Shown here piece after piece: positions 1 to 4,419 of a DNA stretch of 5,669 nucleotides. The translations under genes and the position numbers were made by a program. Numbering within the stretch: the stretch's first letter is position 1; each line of letters begins with the position of its first letter. The stretch spans positions 1 to 5,669 of the forward strand of contig CAMLPA010000244.1 of the NCBI GenBank assembly GCA_946481605.1, given 5' to 3'. Origin of the DNA: an uncultured Flavihumibacter sp. Lineage in GTDB: Bacteria > Bacteroidota > Bacteroidia > Chitinophagales > Chitinophagaceae. The notes beneath the pieces were generated by a model. The model worked only from the letters and a program-made list of their open reading frames with translations, made no database searches and had not been told where the DNA came from.

Positions 1-13
1 TGACTTTTTTAGG

Positions 14-769
14 TCAGTTATGGTCTATCATCCTGAGCCGGATACCATAAGTTCCATCCATGTATTTACCTGAAGCGGGAGGTGTATTGCCGGCCTGGTA
101 TTCTTTGTGGAGGAATTCCTTATAGATCAGCCCGATGCCTTTTCCATATACTTCAACTGCATAGTTTTTTTCAAAGTAGTTCAGCTTATCCGATTCAGAG
201 CCGATCTCTTCATCACGTTGGTGAATGGTGATCGTGCTGTCAACGGTTTTCATCGGTGTTTCAAAAGGCATGCCTACCTGCTCATAAATGTAATCCCAGC
301 CATCCATGTATTTGAAAGGAGAGGAAGGGGAGTAGGTATCGATGTAGCTGTTGCCTTTCCAACTGAAGTTCTCCCTGATCGGAAGTTGCAGCTTGATAAA
401 ACGAAGGTTGTCCTCGTTGCTTTCACCTGTTTTGCCGTTGTGCGTGATGGAATAGGTGGCAATTGGCTTCCAGGTGCCTGTGCCATCGAGGTTACGGATA
501 GAACGCACCACCCGGTAAGAAGGGCGGTTCATGCCGTCTGTGATTTCTGCATCTACCAGATCGCGTGCCTGGTAGGAAACGGTTTTGAATGCGGTTCCGA
601 AGTTCTGGGTAATGGTGGAGTCCAGTTGGTAAATGATATATTTACCCGGCACCATGGGCCAGTAATCAGTCAGGGCCGCGGTTTCCAACGTTTCCGTTTC
701 TTTGCTGCATCCAACGGCCAGCAGCGAGATGGCCATTCCGGAAAGAAAAATCCTGAAAAAATGCTTCAT
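14..769 (-). CDS. Predicted lipoprotein of unknown function
   Basis: The 251-residue product begins with a type II signal peptide: basic start MKHFFR, hydrophobic stretch at residues 7-19, and lipobox LAVGC with the lipidated Cys at residue 21. It is therefore expected to be exported, cleaved before Cys21 and anchored to a membrane. The residues after Cys (S-K-E-T-E-T) are charged and somewhat like the surface-export signals described for Bacteroidota lipoproteins, so outer-surface display is possible but not shown. The mature part is about 230 residues, rich in Tyr, Trp, Thr and Asp, with an early YWPMVPGKYIIYQLDST segment of the kind seen in Chitinophagaceae-type lipoproteins, probably beta-rich. 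There are no further membrane segments and no enzymatic motif I can name. It reads intact from ATG to TGA. The start lies 54 bp downstream of the mnmA stop on the same strand with no clear promoter between them, so cotranscription with mnmA is plausible. Function unknown. Confidence 0.88.
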   Translation of the reverse strand: MKHFFRIFLSGMAISLLAVGCSKETETLETAALTDYWPMVPGKYIIYQLDSTITQNFGTAFKTVSYQARDLVDAEITDGMNRPSYRVVRSIRNLDGTGTWKPIATYSITHNGKTGESNEDNLRFIKLQLPIRENFSWKGNSYIDTYSPSSPFKYMDGWDYIYEQVGMPFETPMKTVDSTITIHQRDEEIGSESDKLNYFEKNYAVEVYGKGIGLIYKEFLHKEYQAGNTPPASGKYMDGTYGIRLRMIDHN

Positions 770-823
770 GGTTCTTTGAGGTTCACCAGGTTATGAAACG
801 GTATTCAGCGGCGCTTATTGCCT

Positions 824-1933
824 TTAAGAAATAATTGCACGCTGAATGATGCCCCCGCCAATCACATGATCGCCTTCGTAGAAGACCGCGCTCTGACCGG
901 GTGCTATGCCTTTAACGGGCGCGTTGAACCTTACATTCACGCCGCCATCTTTGTTAGACAGTTCGGCTACCGCGCCACGGTCTTTGTACCGGATCTTTGT
1001 GATGGCTTCCATCCCATCAGTAATTCTATCGTATTTGATCATGTTCACTTTGCCCACGAACATGTCGTTCCGATCCAGGTCGGGCTCATCACCAAGCACC
1101 ACAGTATTGGTTTCGGGGAAGATATCTGTTACATAAACGGGCCTTCCCAGGGTAATATCCAGGCCTTTCCGTTGGCCAATAGTGTAAAACGGGTATCCCT
1201 TATGCTGTCCCAACACCTTACCGGTTTTGTCCACAAAGTTGCCGCCGGCCACGCGTTCTTCGAGCCCGTCCACTTTTCTTTTCAGGAAGCCGCGGTAGTC
1301 GTTGTCGGGTACGAAGCAGATCTCGTAGCTTTCGGCTTTTTTAGCGAGTTCAGGGTAGCCCATGTCCATGGCCATTTGCCTGATCTCCGATTTATGGTAT
1401 CCTCCCAATGGCAGCAGTGTTCTGCTCAGAAGGTCTTGCTGAAGTCCCCACAATACATAACTCTGGTCTTTGGTTTCGTCCTTTCCTTTGCTGATGAAAA
1501 ACCTGCCATTGTCGTGTTGGTGGATGCTGGCGTAATGCCCGGTGGCGATGAATTCGCAATCCAGCGCATCGGCTCTTTTTAAAAGCGCACGCCACTTAAT
1601 GTGGGTATTACACATCACGCAGGGGTTGGGTGTTCTTCCCGCCAGGTATTCTTCCACGAAATTTTCCACGACAAAATCACCGAATTCATCCCTGATGTCC
1701 AGGATAAAATGGGAGAAACCGTGCTCTACGGCGGCCATACGTGCGTCGTTGAAAGAATCGAGGTTGCAGCAGCCGGTTTCTTTTTTGCCGGTGCTTCCTC
1801 CGCTGGTGGCGTAATCCCATGTTTTCATGGTGATGCCTACTACTTCATAACCTTGTTGGTGCAGCATTAAAGCGGTGACGGTGCTATCAATTCCGCCGCT
1901 CATTGCCACCAGTACTTTTCCTTTTCTGCTCAT
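824..1933 (-). CDS. mnmA: tRNA-specific 2-thiouridylase MnmA
   Basis: MnmA adenylates U34 of tRNA(Lys), tRNA(Glu) and tRNA(Gln) with ATP, then transfers sulfur to make the 2-thio group of the modified wobble uridine; it acts in the cytoplasm. The 369-residue length is normal for the family. Visible signatures in order: the PP-loop ATP-binding motif SGGIDST at residues 12-18; the GCCNLDSFNDAR segment at 54-65; GRTPNPCVMCN at 99-109, whose Cys108 aligns with the first catalytic Cys; ATGHYA at 130-135; KDQSYVLWGL at 155-164; SYEICFVPDNDYRGF with the second catalytic Cys206; and YTIGQRKGL further on, leading into the central and C-terminal beta domains. Position 105 is Cys where the E. coli enzyme has Asp99. 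The ATG at 1933 places the PP-loop at its usual distance from the N-terminus. A Bacteroidota-type promoter lies about 50 bp upstream. The gene diverges from the Y1-like gene and precedes the lipoprotein gene. Confidence 0.97.
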   Translation of the reverse strand: MSRKGKVLVAMSGGIDSTVTALMLHQQGYEVVGITMKTWDYATSGGSTGKKETGCCNLDSFNDARMAAVEHGFSHFILDIRDEFGDFVVENFVEEYLAGRTPNPCVMCNTHIKWRALLKRADALDCEFIATGHYASIHQHDNGRFFISKGKDETKDQSYVLWGLQQDLLSRTLLPLGGYHKSEIRQMAMDMGYPELAKKAESYEICFVPDNDYRGFLKRKVDGLEERVAGGNFVDKTGKVLGQHKGYPFYTIGQRKGLDITLGRPVYVTDIFPETNTVVLGDEPDLDRNDMFVGKVNMIKYDRITDGMEAITKIRYKDRGAVAELSNKDGGVNVRFNAPVKGIAPGQSAVFYEGDHVIGGGIIQRAIIS

Positions 1934-1985
1934 ATTTTATTGATTCAAAGTCAATTTTTACAGCTACATCAATTGGTGTGCGCTG

Positions 1986-1993
1986 CAAAGGTA
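1986..1993 (-). promoter_or_regulatory. mnmA: Bacteroidota-type -7 promoter element for mnmA
   Basis: On the minus strand this reads TACCTTTG, followed by CA, a perfect match to the Bacteroidota -7 consensus TAnnTTTG. It lies 52 bp before the mnmA ATG, which implies a leader of roughly 45 nt. No convincing -33 TTG/TTTG is seen at the expected distance. That position is instead covered by an AT-rich inverted repeat (2005-2029). The assignment rests on the motif and its location only. Confidence 0.7.
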
Positions 1994-2004
1994 CGAAGCC
2001 GCGC

Positions 2005-2029
2005 GTTAAAAGCTGCCAGGTGTTTTAAC
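2005..2029. repeat. Operator-like dyad GTTAAAA-N11-TTTTAAC
   Basis: There are two perfect 7-bp inverted arms, GTTAAAA at 2005-2011 and TTTTAAC at 2023-2029, separated by 11 bp. The total span of 25 bp, about two helical turns, suits a dimeric regulator. The dyad sits where the -33 part of the mnmA promoter should be, so a bound protein could block or help that promoter. The symmetry is seen in the sequence; the regulatory role is inference, and the A/T-rich arms make chance occurrence fairly easy. Confidence 0.35.
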
Positions 2030-2042
2030 CGGCAGTTTTTCG

Positions 2043-2074
2043 GTGTTTTTCTCAGGGTATGCTGCATAAAACAC
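2043..2074. repeat. Nested inverted repeats in the divergent intergenic region
   Basis: The outer arms are GTGTTTT (2043-2049) and AAAACAC (2068-2074), 7 bp each with an 18-bp spacer. Within and just overlapping them is the 11-bp palindrome TATGCTGCATA (2058-2068). These are exact matches read from the sequence. They could be protein-binding sites, or remnants of the hairpin-bearing end of an IS200/IS605-like element, since they lie upstream of a Y1-like gene. Neither role is demonstrated. Confidence 0.3.
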
Positions 2075-2079
2075 GGTTT

Positions 2080-2099
2080 TCCGGCAGCTAATAGCCGGA
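2080..2099. repeat. Hairpin TCCGGC-N8-GCCGGA upstream of the Y1-like gene
   Basis: There is a perfect 6-bp GC-rich stem, TCCGGC at 2080-2085 and GCCGGA at 2094-2099, with an 8-nt loop AGCTAATA. It abuts the candidate -7 element TATTTTTG (2100-2107) on its left. With the following T-run it also resembles a weak plus-strand terminator, but no plus-strand gene lies upstream to need one. Y1-type proteins recognise DNA hairpins, so an autoregulatory binding site is conceivable; this is inference. Confidence 0.35.
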
Positions 2100-2107
2100 T
2101 ATTTTTG
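2100..2107 (+). promoter_or_regulatory. Candidate -7 promoter element for the Y1-like gene
   Basis: TATTTTTG fits TAnnTTTG exactly. A poor -33 candidate, TTTT at 2077-2080, lies 19 bp upstream. Transcription would start near 2112-2114, only about 15 nt before the proposed GTG start. The low-complexity T-run makes the match less specific than the one at mnmA. Confidence 0.4.
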
Positions 2108-2128
2108 CTGAAACAAAATGAAAAGAAA

Positions 2129-2572
2129 GTGAATGTGCAGCATGTTTTTATTCATTGTGCCTTTTTTGCCGGAAACGAAAGGCACAGGATCGACCCATCC
2201 TGGCGGGGGCGGATCAACCGGCAGATTGTTGTATTGCTGAAGCAGTTGAAGCACCAGGCCCACCTGGTATATTGTATGTCCGATCAGCTTCATGTGATCC
2301 TTAAACTAAGCCCTGAAACGCCGCTCCATGAGTTGGCAGGCCGGATCAGGGAAAATACGCTCCAGATGATCAATGGCGTATTGCAGCCCCGGGGGAGGTT
2401 TTACTGGATGCCTGGTTATGCGGCGAACAGCATTGGCCGGGCGGAAATGACAGAAGTGGTGCGGAAGATCCGCTCCTGGGACAGAGAAGGCTGTGACGAC
2501 TTCAACGAGGCGTTCCAGGATTTGCCGGTGAATGGTCCGCCGGTGCCGGGAACGGAAAACGGAATTAAATAA
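2129..2572 (+). CDS. Y1 (IS200/IS605-type) transposase-like protein with lost catalytic residues
   Basis: The product is 147 residues from the GTG at 2129, close to the usual 150 or so for a Y1 transposase domain. The fold can be followed along its length: an N-terminal strand HVFIHCAFFAG, a helix at about 26-40, CMSDQLHVILKL at 49-60 where active members have PDHVHLL-like HUH, a helix at 66-81, GRFYWMPGYAANSIG at 89-103 matching the conserved F-W-Q-x-G-Y/F-G-A-F-S segment, and EVVRKIRSWDRE at 109-120 matching the VxxYIxNQ helix. The first HUH histidine is Gln53, with His55 kept, and the nucleophilic Tyr is Lys113, so strand cleavage is not expected. The frame is otherwise intact, which argues for retention as a DNA- or RNA-binding protein, although recent decay is possible. 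The open frame extends upstream to 1940 without an in-frame ATG, so the start is uncertain (GTG 2129, GTG 2135 or TTG 2105). The gene ends 40 bp before ssb and may be cotranscribed with it. Confidence 0.65.
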   Translation: MNVQHVFIHCAFFAGNERHRIDPSWRGRINRQIVVLLKQLKHQAHLVYCMSDQLHVILKLSPETPLHELAGRIRENTLQMINGVLQPRGRFYWMPGYAANSIGRAEMTEVVRKIRSWDREGCDDFNEAFQDLPVNGPPVPGTENGIK

Positions 2573-2601
2573 TTTGGCTAAATTGCCGGCTCATATTTTT
2601 C
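2573..2601 (+). promoter_or_regulatory. ssb: Possible ssb promoter (TTTG-N17-TATTTTTC)
   Basis: TTTG at 2573-2576 and TATTTTTC at 2594-2601 match the Bacteroidota -33 TTTG and -7 TAnnTTTG elements, with one mismatch at the last base and a 17-bp spacer. The predicted start would leave a leader of only a few nucleotides before the ATG at 2613, which weakens the case. Readthrough from the Y1-like gene is the alternative. Confidence 0.28.
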
Positions 2602-2612
2602 AACTCAGAACT

Positions 2613-3068
2613 ATGATTAAAATGCAGGTTATTGGCAATCTGGGAAAAGATTGCCTGGTGAACAATGTAAATGGAAGAACGGTGATCAATTTCAGCGTGG
2701 CGCACACCGAAAAGATCAAAGATGCACAGGGTAATCTCAAGGATAAAACGATCTGGGTAGAATGTGCATACTGGACAGATCGTACAGGAATCTCTCCTTA
2801 CCTGAAAAAAGGGACACAGGTATATGTGGACGGAGCACCTGATATCAGGACATACACTACCAATGATGGCAGAAACGGCGCAAGCCTTTCACTGAGGGTA
2901 TCGTCCGTTCAGTTGCTGGGAGGCCGCAGCGAAGGTGGGGCACCGGAGGGTGGTGGATACAGTGGCGGTTACGCAGGTGGACAAACCAGTGGCAACGGCG
3001 GCAATAGTTACAGTGCTCCTTCCGCGCCTGCAGGCAACGATGGCGGTGCTGATGATTTACCATTCTGA
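2613..3068 (+). CDS. ssb: Single-stranded DNA-binding protein
   Basis: SSB coats single-stranded DNA in replication, recombination and repair and recruits partner proteins through its C-terminal tip. The 151-residue product has an OB-fold at about residues 1-103, with the phylum-typical start MIKMQVIGNLGKD, then INFSVAHTEK, TIWVECAYWTDRTG (stacking aromatics Trp48 and Trp54), YLKKGTQVYVDG and SLRVSSVQLLG. A flexible Gly/Ser/Ala-rich linker occupies about 104-145, and the conserved acidic tip DDLPF closes the protein. All expected parts are present, so it should be functional. The ATG at 2613 is preferred; the next ATG at 2622 would give MQVIG and is also possible. The frame is open further upstream, but that part overlaps the Y1-like gene and shows no SSB similarity. 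There is no strong Shine-Dalgarno sequence, as is common in this phylum. Confidence 0.96.
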   Translation: MIKMQVIGNLGKDCLVNNVNGRTVINFSVAHTEKIKDAQGNLKDKTIWVECAYWTDRTGISPYLKKGTQVYVDGAPDIRTYTTNDGRNGASLSLRVSSVQLLGGRSEGGAPEGGGYSGGYAGGQTSGNGGNSYSAPSAPAGNDGGADDLPF

Positions 3069-3101
3069 TTAAAGCAGGAAACAGGAAAATGAAATAAATC
3101 T

Positions 3102-3142
3102 CCCGGTAGCCGATATGGTTATTGCCATAGAGTGGGGCCGGG
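3102..3142. repeat. Imperfect nested stem-loop between ssb and the oxidoreductase gene
   Basis: The outer arms CCCGG (3102-3106) and CCGGG (3138-3142) enclose inner arms TATGG (3114-3118) and CCATA (3125-3129), with a 6-nt loop TTATTG. The stems are short and interrupted, and no T-run follows, so it is not a convincing intrinsic terminator. It is the only structure I see in the 156-bp gap 3069-3224. I find no Bacteroidota promoter match for the downstream gene there. Confidence 0.2.
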
Positions 3143-3224
3143 TTATAAAGGAAGGTTGTATCGGTTCAGGTGCAGCCTTCCCAGGTATTGGGGGTGTTCT
3201 GGAAAAAGAACGTAAACTAAACGA

Positions 3225-4304
3225 ATGGAAACGAGCACATATTCTTACGGGCAACTGAATGCATTCACGAAAGCTATCTTTCTGGCGATAGGCTGCTCCG
3301 AATCGGACGCAACACTGGCAGCAGAAGTTTTACTAAGTGCTGACTTACGAGGCGTTGATTCACATGGCGTGGCCAGGTTAAGTGGCTATGTGCGGCTGTG
3401 GGAAGCGGGCCGTATCAATGCCACACCCAACATCAGAGTGGTGCATGAAACGCCCTCCACTGCTGTGGTGGATGGCGACAGTGGACTGGGGCTTGTAGTG
3501 GCGCCTTTCGCCATGCAAATCGCCATTGATAAAGCCTCAAATGCAGGAACGGGTTGGGTGAGCGTACGCAATTCTAATCATTATGGCATTGCAGGCTATC
3601 ACGCCATGATGGCGCTGGAAAAAGATATGATCGGCATGAGCATGACCAATGCAAGTCCATTGGTAGCTCCGACTTTTTCTGCCGAAAGACTGCTTGGCAC
3701 CAATCCTATTTGTGTTGCTATTCCCGGTGGAAAGGAGCCTGCTTTTGTGGCGGACATGGCCACTACAACCGCCGCGAACGGCAAACTGGAAATCCTGCAA
3801 CGCAAACAGCAACCCGCGCCTGCGGGCTGGATACAGGACAAAGAGGGCAATTCAACTTCTGATGCGCACACACTGAAAACAGGTGGCGCATTGCTGCCAT
3901 TGGGGGGCACAAGAGAACAGGGAAGCCACAAAGGGTATGCACTTGGCTCGATCGTGGACATATTCTCCGCTGTGCTAAGCGGGGCAAACTATGGCCCCTG
4001 GGTTCCGCCGTTTCCCGCGTATGTGCCCATGCCTGAAAATATGCCGGGCAAAGGCATCGGGCATTTCTTTGGTGCGATGCGGGTGGATGCTTTCAGACCC
4101 AAAGAAGAATTCTTTAAAGATATGGAGCAATGGATCACGAGGTTCAGGAACGCAAAACCCATTCCGGGAGAAGAGAAAGTACTGATACCGGGAGATCCGG
4201 AAAGAAGCTATGAAGCCATTCGCCGAGTAGAAGGTATACCGCTGCTCCGGCCTGTAGTAGAAGATTTGAGTGCACTGGCGCAAAAATTCGGTTGCAAGCT
4301 TTAA
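3225..4304 (+). CDS. Ldh-family (malate/L-lactate dehydrogenase type 2) NAD(P)-dependent oxidoreductase
   Basis: The product is a complete 359-residue member of the Ldh_2 family, unrelated to classical Rossmann-fold malate and lactate dehydrogenases. Family enzymes reduce 2-oxo acids or cyclic imino acids, or oxidise the matching hydroxy acids, with NAD(P)(H); examples are ureidoglycolate dehydrogenase, 2,3-diketogulonate reductase, sulfolactate dehydrogenase and piperideine-2-carboxylate reductase. Visible signatures: RGVDSHGVARL at residues 42-52 with conserved His47; VRNSNHYGIAGYHA at 114-127 with His119; MTNASPLVAPTFSAERLLGTNPICVA around 140-165; DMATTTAANGKLEI at 177-190; GALLPLGG at 221-228; HKGYALG at 235-241; and GHFFGAMR at 279-286. 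The ATG at 3225 leaves the usual 40 or so residues before the SHGV motif. It has no signal peptide and is cytoplasmic. Substrate cannot be assigned. It lies 156 bp after ssb and 115 bp before lysC on the same strand, probably as its own unit. Confidence 0.93.
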   Translation: METSTYSYGQLNAFTKAIFLAIGCSESDATLAAEVLLSADLRGVDSHGVARLSGYVRLWEAGRINATPNIRVVHETPSTAVVDGDSGLGLVVAPFAMQIAIDKASNAGTGWVSVRNSNHYGIAGYHAMMALEKDMIGMSMTNASPLVAPTFSAERLLGTNPICVAIPGGKEPAFVADMATTTAANGKLEILQRKQQPAPAGWIQDKEGNSTSDAHTLKTGGALLPLGGTREQGSHKGYALGSIVDIFSAVLSGANYGPWVPPFPAYVPMPENMPGKGIGHFFGAMRVDAFRPKEEFFKDMEQWITRFRNAKPIPGEEKVLIPGDPERSYEAIRRVEGIPLLRPVVEDLSALAQKFGCKL

Positions 4305-4340
4305 CTTCGTGCCCCGAAACAAAACATCACAAACCAACCG

Positions 4341-4370
4341 TTGATTGTCTGTTGAACAGGAGGTAATCAA
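4341..4370. repeat. Stem-loop with an embedded Shine-Dalgarno-like sequence in the lysC leader region
   Basis: The outer arms TTGATT (4341-4346) and AATCAA (4365-4370) enclose inner arms CTGT (4349-4352) and ACAG (4356-4359), with a 3-nt loop. The 3' side carries AGGAGGT, a near-ideal Shine-Dalgarno sequence, but no ATG follows at a usable distance; the lysC ATG is about 55 nt away. It could be an RNA leader structure or a weak end to the upstream transcript. No T-run follows, so terminator function is unlikely. No lysine riboswitch fits in the 115-bp gap. Confidence 0.25.
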
Positions 4371-4419
4371 ATACTGCTCCGCGATTGCTCCAGGCACCCA
4401 TCTGGTCTAAATCAATTGT

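Noticed and set aside
1..16. The short inverted repeat TGAC-N8-GTCA at the lipoprotein stop codon, with an A/T run, considered as a terminator.
   Set aside because: A 4-bp stem is too weak, the T-run on the plus strand is in the loop, and the region beyond is outside the window.
818..1582. A long plus-strand ORF opposite mnmA, with a similar one at 107-796 opposite the lipoprotein gene.
   Set aside because: Both are antisense shadows of well-supported genes, and their translations show no domain features or plausible starts.
2029..2224. Three copies of CCGGCAG (2029, 2081, 2218), considered as a REP-like repeat family linked to the Y1-like gene.
   Set aside because: The copies are only 7-9 bp, lack shared flanks, and one lies inside the coding region. 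Only a genome-wide count could revive the idea.
3115..3258. A 47-codon plus-strand ORF (starting MVIAIEWGRV) in the ssb to oxidoreductase gap.
   Set aside because: It overlaps the oxidoreductase start by 34 bp, has no recognisable motif or promoter, and is short enough to occur by chance.
3975..4397. A minus-strand ORF of 140 codons covering the oxidoreductase 3' end and part of the lysC leader.
   Set aside because: It mostly mirrors the oxidoreductase codons, has no promoter, and shows no recognisable product.
4305..4419. A lysine riboswitch or amino-acid leader peptide in front of lysC.
   Set aside because: The gap is too short for the riboswitch, and no Lys- or Thr-rich short ORF with a start codon is present.
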